This document shows, in pieces, positions 37,665 to 48,151 of a DNA stretch of 64,000 nt. The DNA is from Pseudomonadota bacterium (GTDB taxonomy: Bacteria > Pseudomonadota > Gammaproteobacteria > Burkholderiales > Rhodocyclaceae): contig QQUN01000005.1 of assembly GCA_008501585.1 (NCBI GenBank), positions 1-64,000 of the forward strand. Reading direction: 5' to 3'. Each line of letters opens with the position of its first letter. Position 1 is the stretch's first letter. The translations under genes were made by a program, and so were the position numbers. The notes beneath the pieces were generated by a model, which was given only the letters and a program-made list of their open reading frames with translations, was not told the origin of the DNA and made no database searches.

Positions 37665-38272
37665 TGTTGGGGTTCCTCTTCCACGTAACGGGACAGGTAC
37701 ATGCCCTGTCCGATGACAAACAGCAGCATCAGACCCATGCCGCCGAACAGCTTGAAATTGACCCAGGTCTCTTCCGAGAAGCTGAAGGCGACATACAGGT
37801 TGAGCACGCCCATGAGGGCAAAGAAGCCGGCCCAGGCGCCGTTGAGGCGGCGCCAGATCGGGTCGGGCAGGCGGATCTGGGCTTCGAGCACCGCGCGGAT
37901 CAGGTTCTTGCGGAAGACCGTGGCCGAGACCAGCAGTGCCGCGCCAAACAGCCAGTACACCGCAGTCGGCTTCCACTTGATGAACACCGGGTCGTGGAAG
38001 ACCAGCGTGGCGCCGCCGAGCAGCGTGACCAGCACCAGCGTGACCCACAGCATGGTGTCGACCTTGCGATGACGCAGCCACACCCAGCCGATCTGGGCAA
38101 AGGTGGCGGCAATGGTGACGGCGGTGGCGAGCAGGATCGGGGCCTGCTTGATGCCGATCTCGGCGCCGAGCAGGCTGCTGGCCATGTCGGCGGCGGCCAC
38201 GTCGTACACCCCTGCAATCTTGTAGGCGGCGAAGAACAGGATGACGGGCAGCAGATCGAAGAGAACTTTCAT
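37661..38272 (-). CDS. yciB: Inner membrane septation protein A (YciB/IspZ)
   Basis: [19 protein letters not shown]...[23 protein letters not shown]. Confidence 0.94.
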   Translation of the reverse strand: MKVLFDLLPVILFFAAYKIAGVYDVAAADMASSLLGAEIGIKQAPILLATAVTIAATFAQIGWVWLRHRKVDTMLWVTLVLVTLLGGATLVFHDPVFIKWKPTAVYWLFGAALLVSATVFRKNLIRAVLEAQIRLPDPIWRRLNGAWAGFFALMGVLNLYVAFSFSEETWVNFKLFGGMGLMLLFVIGQGMYLSRYVEEEPQQ

Positions 38273-38335
38273 GGGCGGTGAGTATATCGGTTTTGGGGCG
38301 GCTGCCGGTGGCGCACCGAACGCGGCCGTGGTGTG

Positions 38336-39052
38336 TCAGACGCCTTGCAGGTCGATCAGTTCCGGGCCGCGCCCGCAGGCTTCATTGGCCGGCAGGGCGG
38401 TGTCGATCTGTTTGGGCGGCGGCAGCTTGAGATTGGCCATGGTATCGATGAATGCCTCGCGCGTGGTGTTGGCCAGGCGCGGGTTGGTCTGGCGTTCCTG
38501 GCCAATGCAGGTGACGCGCTGGCCTTTGTAGTCGTGGGCCGGATAGACCAGGGTTTCGGGCGGCAGCGTGAACAGGCGCTGGGTGACGCTGTCGTAGAGC
38601 GTGCCGGCGTCGCCGCCCTGGAAGTCGGTGCGCCCGCAGCCGCCGATGAGTAGCGCATCGCCGGTGAACAGGCGGTCGCGCCAGCGGTAGGAGACGCAGC
38701 CGGGGGTGTGGCCGGGCGTGGGGATGACCCGCAGCAGTTCGTTGCCGAAGGGGATGAGGGTGTCTTCGGTGGCGCGCAGGTCGGCGCATTCGGCGCCGCC
38801 GATGGCGCTGGTCACGGTGCGGGCGCCGGTGTGCTCCTTGAGTGCGGCGGCGCCGGTGATGTGATCGGCGTGAACATGGGTTTCGAGTACCCAGCGCAGT
38901 TGCAGGCCCTGCTCCTGCAGCAGTGACAGGTAGCCGCCGACATGGCCGAGGACGGTGTCGATCAGTACGGCGTCAGCGGTGAGGGCGTCGGCCAGCAGAT
39001 AGGTGTAGGTGCAGCTGTCTTCGTCGAACAGCTGGCGGAAAACGATGCTCAT
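38336..39052 (-). CDS. MBL-fold metallohydrolase, persulfide-dioxygenase (ETHE1/Blh)-like
   Basis: FRQLFDEDSCTYTYLLAD; ETHVHADHITGA; PTPGHTPGCVSY; YPAHDYKG. Confidence 0.88.
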   Translation of the reverse strand: MSIVFRQLFDEDSCTYTYLLADALTADAVLIDTVLGHVGGYLSLLQEQGLQLRWVLETHVHADHITGAAALKEHTGARTVTSAIGGAECADLRATEDTLIPFGNELLRVIPTPGHTPGCVSYRWRDRLFTGDALLIGGCGRTDFQGGDAGTLYDSVTQRLFTLPPETLVYPAHDYKGQRVTCIGQERQTNPRLANTTREAFIDTMANLKLPPPKQIDTALPANEACGRGPELIDLQGV

Positions 39053-39084
39053 GGACGTGCCCCCGGATAGCGCATGGCCTGATT

Positions 39085-40464
39085 CTAGCCCGAACTCATG
39101 ACAGCGGCGTGGATGCCGGGCAGCGTGAGGGTGGCGATCAGGCCGCCGTCGGGGTGGTTGGCCAGGTCAAAGCGGCCGTCGTGGGCCTTGGCAAAGCGGT
39201 CGACGATGGCCAGCCCGAGCCCCGCGCCTTGCGGATTGCTGCGTGCCTCGTCGAGCCGGACGAAGGGGCGCTTGAGTTGCTCGATGGCCGCTTCGGGCAC
39301 GCCGGGGCCCTGGTCGATGACCGCGATCTGCCAGCGATCGCCGAGGGCCGTGGTGCGCAGGGTGATGGTCTGGTCCGTGCCGCCGTAGCGTTCGGCGTTG
39401 TCGATGAGGTTGCGCAGGGCGCGCCGCAGGGCGACGGGGCGGGCGCGGATGATGGCCGCCTCGTCGAGCTCCAGGCGCAGCTTCAGGCCGCGCAGGCCGT
39501 AGGGTTCGGCCACGTCGGCGATGAGTTGGGCGAGCTTGACCGGTTCGGGCGGTTGCGGTTCGCTGCGGCCGTAGTCGACGAACTGGCCGATCACGCGGTC
39601 CATTTCCTCGATGTCGCTGACCATGGCGCGCACGTCGTCATTGGGCGCGCCGCTCATCTCCACCCCGAGCCGAAGCCGCGCCAGCGGGGTGCGCAGATCG
39701 TGCGAGACGCCGGCGAGGATGATTGCCCGGTCGCTCTCCAGCCGCGCCAGATCGCCCGACATCTGGTTGAAGGCGTCGGCCACCTCGGCGATTTCGCCGG
39801 GGCCACCCGAGTCGAGCGGGGGCGGGTATTGCCCCTGGCCGACGATGCGCGCCGCCTGGGCGATCCGGCGCAGCGGGCGGCCGATACGGAAAACGATCAG
39901 GTAGGCGCCGAGCAAGGCCATGCCCATGATGACGCCGCCCCAGCCCAGCCATTCGAGCGCGCGCGGGCGCTGGATGCGTTCGCGCGGGAGCATCACCCAG
40001 TATTCGTCGGCGTCGAGCGGGTCGAGCCGGAAACTCAGCCAGAAACCCTGAAGCCCTTCCCAGCTGCCGGCAAAGCGCGTGTTTGGCCCCAACTGGCGGC
40101 GCACTTCGCTGGTCAGCAATTCGATGGGGCGTGTCTGCGGCAAGGGGGTGAGGGTGTCGTCGTCTTCGGCCGGATAGACCCGGATGCCTTCGAGGGCGGT
40201 GAGGTCGATCAGCAGTTCGAGCCGCCGTGCCGAGTCGGCATTGACCAGCGCGGTGCGGGTCAGGTTGACGATGCTGACCACCATCTGCGCCAGGTCGCGG
40301 GCGCGCGGTTCCTGCTCGAAATGGCGCACGATCTGCGACCACGCCGCGAAGGCCAGCAGCAGCATCAGCGCCAGCAGGGCGAAGGTCTGCCAAAGCAGCG
40401 AGCGCGGCAGCAGGGCGCTCAGGCCCGATGCGGCGCGTGGCGCAGCGTTGGGGGGGGCGGGCAT
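39085..40464 (-). CDS. EnvZ-type sensor histidine kinase
   Basis: HAMP; GVSHDLRTPLARLRLGVEM; GAGLGLAIVDRFAKAHDG; paired with OmpR-like regulator. Confidence 0.92.
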   Translation of the reverse strand: MPAPPNAAPRAASGLSALLPRSLLWQTFALLALMLLLAFAAWSQIVRHFEQEPRARDLAQMVVSIVNLTRTALVNADSARRLELLIDLTALEGIRVYPAEDDDTLTPLPQTRPIELLTSEVRRQLGPNTRFAGSWEGLQGFWLSFRLDPLDADEYWVMLPRERIQRPRALEWLGWGGVIMGMALLGAYLIVFRIGRPLRRIAQAARIVGQGQYPPPLDSGGPGEIAEVADAFNQMSGDLARLESDRAIILAGVSHDLRTPLARLRLGVEMSGAPNDDVRAMVSDIEEMDRVIGQFVDYGRSEPQPPEPVKLAQLIADVAEPYGLRGLKLRLELDEAAIIRARPVALRRALRNLIDNAERYGGTDQTITLRTTALGDRWQIAVIDQGPGVPEAAIEQLKRPFVRLDEARSNPQGAGLGLAIVDRFAKAHDGRFDLANHPDGGLIATLTLPGIHAAVMSSG

Positions 40465-40476
40465 TCCGGTGAGCGC

Positions 40477-41217
40477 TTAGGCCGACTTGCTGCCGTCCGG
40501 CACGAACACGTAGCCGAAGCCCCAGACGGTCTGGATGTAGCGCGGCTTGCCGGCGTCGTCTTCGACGAGCTTGCGCAGGCGCGAGATCTGCACGTCGATG
40601 GCGCGATCAAAGACGCCGTACTCGCGCCCGCGCGCCAGCTCCATGAGCTTGTCGCGCGACAGTGGCTGGCGCGGGTGTTGCACCAGCACCTTGAGCAGCG
40701 AGAATTCGCCGGTGGTGAGCGAGATCTCCTCGCCGTCGCGGGTCAGAGTGCGGGTGGCCAGGTCGACCGTGACCGAGCCGAAGCTGACGGCTTCGTCGTC
40801 GAGCGCCGGGGCACCGGGCAGTTGCTGCGGCTGGCGGCGCATCACGGCCTGGATGCGGGCAACCAGTTCGCGCGGGTTGAAGGGCTTGGGCAGGTAGTCG
40901 TCGGCGCCCATCTCGAGTCCGAGAATGCGATCGACATCGTCGCCCTTGGCCGTGAGCATGATGATCGGCGTGTTGTCGTCGGCGGCGCGCAGCCGGCGGC
41001 AGATCGACAGGCCGTCTTCGCCCGGCAGCATCAGGTCCAGCACGATCAGGTCGTAGTGCTCGCGGTGCAGCGCCCGGTCGAGGCCGGCGCTATCGACGAC
41101 GGCCTTGACGACATAGCCTTGTTCGGACAAATAACGGGAGAGCAGGTCGCGCAAGCGGGCGTCGTCATCGACGACCAGCACCCGGCAGCGCTGTTTGGGG
41201 GAGTTGTGCGTTGTCAT
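40477..41217 (-). CDS. ompR: OmpR-family response regulator
   Basis: RVLVVDDDARLRDLLSRYL...LIVLDLMLPGEDG; C-terminal winged helix GREYGVFDRAIDVQISRLRKLVEDD. Confidence 0.92.
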   Translation of the reverse strand: MTTHNSPKQRCRVLVVDDDARLRDLLSRYLSEQGYVVKAVVDSAGLDRALHREHYDLIVLDLMLPGEDGLSICRRLRAADDNTPIIMLTAKGDDVDRILGLEMGADDYLPKPFNPRELVARIQAVMRRQPQQLPGAPALDDEAVSFGSVTVDLATRTLTRDGEEISLTTGEFSLLKVLVQHPRQPLSRDKLMELARGREYGVFDRAIDVQISRLRKLVEDDAGKPRYIQTVWGFGYVFVPDGSKSA

Positions 41218-41400
41218 GGCGTGAATCGTATCGACACCCGCGTTCCGAAACCAGCGACAGGGTGACACTTGGCGGGTATCAAGCGTAACCGTTCGTAAGT
41301 TCCGCCATTGTGCGCAATATTGCCTTACATGTCGCTTGGTGGCTGGATAGAATCGCGCTATCTACACAGTGTGATTCATTGCGTGCATCAGACTGCTCTC

Positions 41401-41712
41401 ATGCCTACACCGCTGCGCTTGCTGACCTGCCGTCGTGCCCTTGTGCTGGCCCTGCTTTGCGCGGTCGGGAGCGCTCACGCGTCAGATGATACCCGCAGGG
41501 ATCGCTTCCAGGACCGCCAGTTGCTCGACGAGCAGGACCGCGCCTGGCGGGCCGACATCCGCGCTTCGGTGAGCCAGTTTGCCCATATTTCGGCCGACGA
41601 CAACCGGCCGCAGCGCCAGCCGATGAGCGATGCCGAGCGCAGCGAAATGCGTCGCGACATCGACGAGGCCATCCGCAAGGCCTACGGCAAGCGCCAGCGC
41701 CCGCGTCACTGA
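41401..41712 (+). CDS. Hypothetical secreted charged protein
   Basis: Signal-peptide-like N-terminus MPTPLRLLTCRRALVLALLCAVGSAHAS then strongly charged ~75-aa mature region. Confidence 0.55.
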   Translation: MPTPLRLLTCRRALVLALLCAVGSAHASDDTRRDRFQDRQLLDEQDRAWRADIRASVSQFAHISADDNRPQRQPMSDAERSEMRRDIDEAIRKAYGKRQRPRH

Positions 41713-41845
41713 CGCACCGCTCGCGGCGCCGCCGATGCGGCCGCTGCACACCGCCGCCGTACCCCGTTCATCCTGAAGTCGCTTGCCCATCCCGATGGCC
41801 ATGGATACTGCCCTCGGGCAGCGGCACGGGTACAATCCGCTCTCG

Positions 41846-42535
41846 ATGAAACTCCTTGGCATTGAATCTTCCTGCGAACGCGTCAGCGTCGCCGTCCTGT
41901 GCGACGGCCAGATCCACCAGCAATGGGTTGAAGGGGGCAACACGCCGTCAGCACGGCTGATCCCCACCGCCCTCGAACTGCTCGCGGTCCATGGCCTGTC
42001 GATGGGCGCGCTCGATGCGATTGCGCTCGGCGTCGGCCCGGGCGCCTTTACCGGCTTGCGCCTCGGTTGCAGCGTGGCCCAGGGGTTTGCCCTGGCGGCC
42101 GGGCTTGGCATTGTGCCGGTGTGCAGCCTGGCGACCATCGCCGCCGCGCAATCGGCGCCGCGGGTGCTGGTCGCCACGGACGCCCGCATGGGCGAGGCCT
42201 ATGTGGCGGCCTTTGAGCGTGGTCCGGAGGGCTATACCGCACTGGGCGCGCCGGTCTGCCTGCCGCCGGAGTCCGTCGTGCTGCCGCCGGAAGGCGTGTG
42301 GCTCGGGGTCGGCACCGCGTTCGGCAGCTATGCCGGCCGCCTGCTGGCCGGCGAGGCACGGCTCACGCCTGGCGATGCCACCGCCGTGCCCGGCGCGGGC
42401 GAGCTTGTGCATCTGGCAGCGGCATCGCTGGCGAACACACCGGCCTGCGACCCCGCCACCGTCGGCCCGACCTATGTGCGCGACAAGGTGGCCCAGACGG
42501 TGGCCGAACGCCTGGCGCAAGGCGGCAAGGCGTGA
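41846..42535 (+). CDS. tsaB: tRNA threonylcarbamoyladenosine biosynthesis protein TsaB
   Basis: MKLLGIESSCERVSVAVLCDG; IALGVGPGAFTGLRLGCSVAQGFA. Confidence 0.94.
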   Translation: MKLLGIESSCERVSVAVLCDGQIHQQWVEGGNTPSARLIPTALELLAVHGLSMGALDAIALGVGPGAFTGLRLGCSVAQGFALAAGLGIVPVCSLATIAAAQSAPRVLVATDARMGEAYVAAFERGPEGYTALGAPVCLPPESVVLPPEGVWLGVGTAFGSYAGRLLAGEARLTPGDATAVPGAGELVHLAAASLANTPACDPATVGPTYVRDKVAQTVAERLAQGGKA

Positions 42536-42984
42536 CGGTGCCGGCGTTTTCCTTTCGCCCCATGCACGAGGCCGATCTCGACTGGGTGCTGCGCCATGAA
42601 CCCGAGCTCTACCCGTTTCCGTGGACCCGGGGCAACTTCGAAGACTCGCTCGGCGCCGGATACAGCTGCTGGATCATGTCAGAGGGCGAGACGCCGATTG
42701 GCTACGCGGTGGTGATGCAAGTCTTCGACGAAGCGCATTTGCTCAATTTCAGTGTCGTGCGCGCGGCGCAGGGGCGCGGTGTGGGGGCGGCCTTGCTGGC
42801 GTTTCTGCGCGAGGCGGTGCGCAGCCGCGGCGTGACCCAATTCTTCCTTGAAGTGCGTCCCTCCAACATCGCGGCGCGTGCGGTTTACGAAAAAGCGGGC
42901 TTTACCAGCATTGGCCGTCGCAAGGGGTATTACCCGGCCGACGGCGGGCGCGAAGATGCGCTGGTGATGCGGGTGGCGCCATGA
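42532..42984 (+). CDS. rimI: Ribosomal-protein-alanine N-acetyltransferase RimI (GTG start)
   Basis: [50 protein letters not shown]; overlaps tsaB. Confidence 0.92.
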   Translation: MTVPAFSFRPMHEADLDWVLRHEPELYPFPWTRGNFEDSLGAGYSCWIMSEGETPIGYAVVMQVFDEAHLLNFSVVRAAQGRGVGAALLAFLREAVRSRGVTQFFLEVRPSNIAARAVYEKAGFTSIGRRKGYYPADGGREDALVMRVAP

Positions 42985-43817
42985 CGCGGCGTGACTCGAT
43001 CCTGCGCGAGATGGGCCTGGGCCCGATCTGGCGGCTGCGCGATGCGCCGGATGTGGCGCCGGCAGACGACGGGGTCGAACCGGCCGCGGTACAGGTCGAC
43101 CCGCCGCCCGCGCCGCCGCCTCCGCCACGGCAGGCCGCATCGCCGCTCAAGTCGCTGGCATCGTTCAATAGTGCACCGGCTGAGCCGGCCGTCGCGCGCA
43201 CCGCACCCGCCGACGCGGGCGAGCGCAGCGCGCGCCTGGCAGGACTCGACTGGGCGGCGCTGACCGAGACCATTCTCGCCTGCCGTGACTGCACGCTGTG
43301 CGAGCAGCGCACCCAGGCCGTCCCCGGCGTGGGCGACCCGCAGGCCGACTGGCTGTTCGTTGGCGAAGGGCCGGGGGCCGAGGAGGATGCGCGCGGCGAG
43401 CCGTTTGTGGGCAAGGCCGGCAAGCTGCTCGATGCCATGCTGGCGGCCATCGACCTGAAGCGGGGCGACAATGTGTACATTGCCAACGCGGTCAAATGCC
43501 GGCCACCACTGAACCGCACGCCGGAGGCGGAGGAGCTGGCGGCGTGCTTCCCCTACCTGGCGCGCCAGATCGAACTGATCCGCCCGAAGCTGATCGTCGC
43601 CCTCGGCCGCCCGGCAGCGCAGGCTTTGTTAAATACCGACATTCGTATTGCATCGGCCCGAGGCCGGTGTTTTGATTACCACGGCACGCCGGTCATCGTG
43701 ACGTATCACCCGGCGTATTTGCTGCGCAACCCGCTCGATAAGGCCAAGGCGTGGGAAGACCTGTGCTTTGCCCGTCGCCAGATGCGGGATCGCGCGTCCG
43801 GACAGGGAGAGGTTTGA
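42981..43817 (+). CDS. Family 4 (type 4) uracil-DNA glycosylase with Pro/Ala-rich N-terminal extension
   Basis: [75 protein letters not shown]. Confidence 0.93.
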   Translation: MTRRDSILREMGLGPIWRLRDAPDVAPADDGVEPAAVQVDPPPAPPPPPRQAASPLKSLASFNSAPAEPAVARTAPADAGERSARLAGLDWAALTETILACRDCTLCEQRTQAVPGVGDPQADWLFVGEGPGAEEDARGEPFVGKAGKLLDAMLAAIDLKRGDNVYIANAVKCRPPLNRTPEAEELAACFPYLARQIELIRPKLIVALGRPAAQALLNTDIRIASARGRCFDYHGTPVIVTYHPAYLLRNPLDKAKAWEDLCFARRQMRDRASGQGEV

Positions 43818-44419
43818 TGAGATTGTTTCGCGTGCTGGCCGTGTGCCTGCTTTCCGTCAGTTTGTTGTCGGGCTGCGGCTACAACCAGATCCAGATCAAC
43901 GATGAAAAGGTCACCGCCGCCTGGGCCGAGGTGCTGAACCAGTACAAGCGCCGTGCCGACCTGGTGCCCAACCTGGTCAACGTGGTGAAGGGCTATGCCG
44001 ACCATGAGCGCGAGGTGCTCACCCAGGTGACCGAGGCGCGCGCCAATGTGGCCGGCGTGAAGGTGACGCCCGAACTGCTCAACGACCCGGCGGCGATGGC
44101 CCAGTTCCAGCAGGCGCAGGCCAACCTCAGTGGCGCACTGTCGCGCCTGCTGGTCACCGTCGAGCGCTATCCGGACCTCAAGGCCGACGCGAGCTTCCGC
44201 GACCTGCAGGCGCAGCTCGAAGGCACCGAGAACCGGGTCACGGTGGCGCGCAACCGCTTCATCGAGGCGGTGCAGACTTACAACATCTCGGTGCGCACCT
44301 TCCCGAACAACCTCACCGCCATGGTCATGGGCTACTCGCCCAAGGCCAGCTTCACGGTGGAAAACCCCGAGGCCATCAGCCAGCCGCCGGCCGTGCAGTT
44401 CGGTAGCGGCAAGTCCTGA
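43817..44419 (+). CDS. lemA: LemA-family lipoprotein
   Basis: LLSGCGYNQIQINDEKVTAAWAEVLNQYKRRADLVPNLVNVVKGYADHEREVL. Confidence 0.93.
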   Translation: MRLFRVLAVCLLSVSLLSGCGYNQIQINDEKVTAAWAEVLNQYKRRADLVPNLVNVVKGYADHEREVLTQVTEARANVAGVKVTPELLNDPAAMAQFQQAQANLSGALSRLLVTVERYPDLKADASFRDLQAQLEGTENRVTVARNRFIEAVQTYNISVRTFPNNLTAMVMGYSPKASFTVENPEAISQPPAVQFGSGKS

Positions 44420-45315
44420 TGCATCGTCGGGCTGGCGCTCGCGCGGCGCTTGCGCTGTGGCTGTGCCTGGCGTGGCTGGCGGTGTTGCCGCGCCTTGCGC
44501 TGGCCGCGCCGCTGCAGGCGGTGCCGGCGCTCGAAGCGCGGGTTACCGACCTGACCGGCACGCTCAGCCCTGACGAGCAGGCCGCCATCGCGCAGCGCCT
44601 GGCGGCGGTCGAGCAACGCAAGGGCAGCCAGATTGCGCTGCTGATCGTGCCAACCACCGAGCCCGAGGCCATTGAGCAATACAGCATTCGCGTGGTCGAC
44701 GCCTGGCAACTGGGCCGCAAGGGCGTCGACGACGGCGTGTTGCTGCTGGTGGCCAAGGCCGATCGCGCCCTGCGCATCGAGGTCGGGCGCGGGCTCGAAG
44801 GGGCGATCCCCGACGCCATCGCCAAGCGCATCATCGCCGAACAGATCACCCCGCATTTCCGCGATGGGCGCTTTGCCGCCGGGCTCAATGCCGGCATCGA
44901 CGCGATCACCGCGCGTATCGACGGGGAACCGCTGCCTGCGCCGGTGCGTCGTGCGCCGCAGGCCTCGGCCGACTCGGTGTTCGACCTGCTGGTCCAGACT
45001 GTCTTCATCGCCTTTTTCGCCGCCCCCTTCCTGCGCGCCATCTTCGGCCGGCTGCTGGCCTCCGGGGTGGGCGCGGTTGCGGGCGGACTGTGGTGGTTTC
45101 TGAGCACAAGCGCGCTGAGCCTGGCCGGTATCGGTGCGGTGGTTGCGGCGGTGGCGGTCATGGTGGTCGGCAGCGGGCGCGGCGGCGGGCCGTGGACCAC
45201 CGGCAGCGGCCACGGCGGCGGCTTCGGCAGCCGTGGCGGCGGCTGGTCGTCTGGTGGCGGTTTCAGTGGCGGTGGCGGCGGTTTCAGCGGCGGCGGCGCC
45301 TCGGGGCGGTGGTAA
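44419..45315 (+). CDS. TPM-domain (YgcG-like) membrane protein with Gly-rich C-terminus
   Basis: LEARVTDLTGTLSPDEQAAIAQRLAAVEQRKGSQIALLIV; C-terminal GGGFSGGGGGFSGGGASGRW. Confidence 0.9.
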   Translation: MHRRAGARAALALWLCLAWLAVLPRLALAAPLQAVPALEARVTDLTGTLSPDEQAAIAQRLAAVEQRKGSQIALLIVPTTEPEAIEQYSIRVVDAWQLGRKGVDDGVLLLVAKADRALRIEVGRGLEGAIPDAIAKRIIAEQITPHFRDGRFAAGLNAGIDAITARIDGEPLPAPVRRAPQASADSVFDLLVQTVFIAFFAAPFLRAIFGRLLASGVGAVAGGLWWFLSTSALSLAGIGAVVAAVAVMVVGSGRGGGPWTTGSGHGGGFGSRGGGWSSGGGFSGGGGGFSGGGASGRW

Positions 45316-45812
45316 TGGACGTCACACGCATCCTGCGCCATCTGCTGATTCCCGCCTGGCGGGTGAAGCGGCGCTTTCCCGAAGCGATGCTGGCCGAGAT
45401 CGAAGCGGCAATCCGCGACTCGGAATCCGCGCATCGCGGCGAGATCGGGCTGGCGATCGAGTGTGGGCTCGGCCTGGCCGCCTTGTGGCGTGGCGTCACG
45501 CCGCGTCAGCGGGCGCTCGACGCCTTTGCGTCGCTCGGCATCTGGGATACCGAAGAGAACACCGGCGTGCTGCTGTACATCCAGTACGCCGACCATGCGG
45601 TGGAGATCGTGGCTGACCGGGGCATCGCCCGGCATGTGCCGGCCGAGCGCTGGCAGGCGATCTGCCGTGCGCTGGAGGCACGCTTTCGCGCCGGGGACTA
45701 TGCCGGCGGTTGCGCGGCGGCGGTCGCCGAGATCGGAACGCTGATCGCCACGCACTACCCGAAGACTGACGACAACCCCAACGAGCTGCCGAACCGGCCG
45801 GTGATCATGTAG
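45315..45812 (+). CDS. TPM-domain protein
   Basis: MDVTRILRHLLIPAWRVKRRFP...IEAAIRDSESAHRGEIGLAIECGL...ENTGVLLYIQYADHAVEIVADRGI. Confidence 0.85.
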   Translation: MDVTRILRHLLIPAWRVKRRFPEAMLAEIEAAIRDSESAHRGEIGLAIECGLGLAALWRGVTPRQRALDAFASLGIWDTEENTGVLLYIQYADHAVEIVADRGIARHVPAERWQAICRALEARFRAGDYAGGCAAAVAEIGTLIATHYPKTDDNPNELPNRPVIM

Positions 45813-45824
45813 CGCCGCGCGCCG

Positions 45825-47078
45825 TCAGTGCATCGGCGAATCGTCGAGGTGCGCCACGTCGTCCGACACGCGCTGGTTGGCGTGGTGGGCTTTCTGCACC
45901 AGGTACATGGTGCCGGCCACGAACAGGCCGAAGAGGATGATCACCGTGTTGATCGACACCCCCCACATGATCAGCAGCGCGTAGATGCCGGTCATGACCA
46001 GGATCGACAGGTTCTCGTTGAAGTTCTGTACCGCGATCGAGTGGCCGGCACCCATCAGGATGTGGCCGCGATGCTGGAGCAGGGCGTTCATCGGCACCAC
46101 GAAGAAGCCGGCCAGCGCCCCCACCAGGATGAGCAGGAAGATGGCGATGGTCTCGTTGGTCACCAGCGTCATCACCAGCACCATCAAGCCCATGCCGATG
46201 CCCATCGGGATCACCCGCACCGACTTGCGCAGCGTCACATAGCGCGCGGCAAGCACCGCACCGACGGCCACGCCGATGGCCACCACGCCCTGCAGCATGG
46301 TGGCGCTGGACAGGTCCATGCCCAGCGCGTGCTCGGCCCACTTGTAAACAATGAACTGCAGCGTGGCGCCGGCGCCCCAGAACAGCGTCGTCACCGCCAG
46401 CGAGATCTGGCCGAGCTTGTCGCGCCAGAGCAGCTTGAGACAGTGGTTGAAGTCGTGCACCAGGTAGAGCGGATTCTTCTTGAGCACCTTGTGGTCGACG
46501 CCGGTGTCCGGGACGAACATGTTGAAGACGGCCGCGATCACGTACAGCACGCCGATGATCAGCAAGGCCATCTGGTAGGGCTCGTTGCCGAAGGGCAGCG
46601 GCAGGCTCTGCAGGAAGTGGCTCACGTCATCGCGGATCAGCGCGCCGCCGATCACGGTGCCGAGGATGATGGCGCCCACGGTGAGTCCTTCGATCCAGCC
46701 GTTGGCCACGACCAGCAGCCGGTGCGGGAGGTACTCGGTGAGGATGCCGTACTTGGCCGGCGAGTAGGCCGCCGCGCCCAGGCCGACGATGGCGTAGGCA
46801 AACAAGGGGTGGGCGCCAAACACCATCATGGCGCAGCCGGCGATCTTGATGGTGTTGCTGATGAGCATCACCCGCCACTTGGGCATCGAGTCGGCAAACG
46901 CGCCCACAAAGGCGGCCAGCGCCACGTAGGAGACGGTGAAGAACAGCTTGAGCAGCGGCTCGTATTCCTGCGGCGCCTGCATGTCGCGCAGCAGGGCAAT
47001 GGAGGCAATGAGCAGCGCATTGTCGGCCAGCGCCGAAAAAAACTGTGCCGCCATGATGATGTAGAAGCCGCGGTTCAT
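45825..47078 (-). CDS. lplT: Lysophospholipid transporter LplT (MFS)
   Basis: MNRGFYIIMAAQFFSALADNALLIASIALL...AYSPAKYGILTEYLPHRLLVVANGWIEGLTV. Confidence 0.94.
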   Translation of the reverse strand: MNRGFYIIMAAQFFSALADNALLIASIALLRDMQAPQEYEPLLKLFFTVSYVALAAFVGAFADSMPKWRVMLISNTIKIAGCAMMVFGAHPLFAYAIVGLGAAAYSPAKYGILTEYLPHRLLVVANGWIEGLTVGAIILGTVIGGALIRDDVSHFLQSLPLPFGNEPYQMALLIIGVLYVIAAVFNMFVPDTGVDHKVLKKNPLYLVHDFNHCLKLLWRDKLGQISLAVTTLFWGAGATLQFIVYKWAEHALGMDLSSATMLQGVVAIGVAVGAVLAARYVTLRKSVRVIPMGIGMGLMVLVMTLVTNETIAIFLLILVGALAGFFVVPMNALLQHRGHILMGAGHSIAVQNFNENLSILVMTGIYALLIMWGVSINTVIILFGLFVAGTMYLVQKAHHANQRVSDDVAHLDDSPMH

Positions 47079-47243
47079 CGTTGGTAGTGGCGGGGCGCAG
47101 GATGGACGAAGGCCGGTTTATACCACGAAGGGCGTGACGAAGTGTCTGGGTCAGATCAAGGCCGTGGCGATTGACACATGCCAGCGCGTCCGCTGGCGAT
47201 CTGTGGTGAAATGCACATCGGAATAAATCTTCTTTATCGAGCC

Positions 47244-48149
47244 ATGGCCGACCGTCGTCTTCAAGTCTTCAATGCCGTTGTGAAATACGGCTCCTTCACC
47301 CGCGCCGCCGAGCGACTGTTCATGACCCAGCCCGCGGTGACCTTCCAGATCAAGCAGCTGGAGGAGCACTTCAACACCCGTCTGCTCGAACGCGGCCATG
47401 GTTACGCCACGCTCACGCCGGCCGGCGAGATCGTGCACAACTACGCGGAGCGGATCCTGGCCCTCAACGAGGAGATGGAGGCCCGTGTGTCGGAGCTGAC
47501 CGACGAGTTGGCCGGCACGCTCAACATCGGCACCAGCACCACCATCGCCGCCTACTGGCTGCCGAAGATCCTCGAAGGCTTCAAGCGGCAGTATCCGCGC
47601 GTGATCCCGCGGGTCAGCGTGGGCAACTCCAGCCTGGTGGCCGGCCGCGTGGCCAACCGCGACCTCGATCTCGGCCTGATCGAGATCGTCACCGACGACC
47701 CCTCGCTCGAGCGCTGCGGCGCGGCGCAGGACGAGTTGATGGTGATCTGCAGCCCGCGCCATCCGCTGGCCCGGGCCGAGACGCTGAGCGCTGCCGAGTT
47801 GCTGCCGCATCCGTTCATCACCCGCGAGCCGGGCAACGCCATCCGCGATCTGGCCGATCAGTATTTCGCCGCCGCCGGCATCGGCATGGACGAGGTGACG
47901 ATTGCCGCCGAACTGGGCTCGCTGGCGGCCGTCAAGCAACTGGCCAGCGAGGGCTTCGGCTTCGGCATTGCCTCGCATGCCGCCATCCAGCGCGATATCG
48001 GCGAGGGGCGAATCGCCGCCGTACCGTTGCAGCCCAAGCTCTACACGCCGCTGGAGGTGATCTTCCCGAAAGACAAGTTCCGCTCGCGGCTGATCACCAC
48101 CTTTGCCGAATTTGCCGTCGAACAACTCGCCGCTGGCGCCCAACGCTGA
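47244..48149 (+). CDS. LysR-family transcriptional regulator
   Basis: MADRRLQVFNAVVKYGSFTRAAERLFMTQPAVTFQIKQLEEHFNTRLLERG. Confidence 0.93.
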   Translation: MADRRLQVFNAVVKYGSFTRAAERLFMTQPAVTFQIKQLEEHFNTRLLERGHGYATLTPAGEIVHNYAERILALNEEMEARVSELTDELAGTLNIGTSTTIAAYWLPKILEGFKRQYPRVIPRVSVGNSSLVAGRVANRDLDLGLIEIVTDDPSLERCGAAQDELMVICSPRHPLARAETLSAAELLPHPFITREPGNAIRDLADQYFAAAGIGMDEVTIAAELGSLAAVKQLASEGFGFGIASHAAIQRDIGEGRIAAVPLQPKLYTPLEVIFPKDKFRSRLITTFAEFAVEQLAAGAQR

Positions 48150-48151
48150 CC

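Noticed and set aside
38336-39052. Glyoxalase II (GloB) assignment for the MBL protein
   Set aside because: ETHE1/persulfide-dioxygenase-like N-terminus FRQLFDEDSCTYTYLL fits better; substrate remains unproven.
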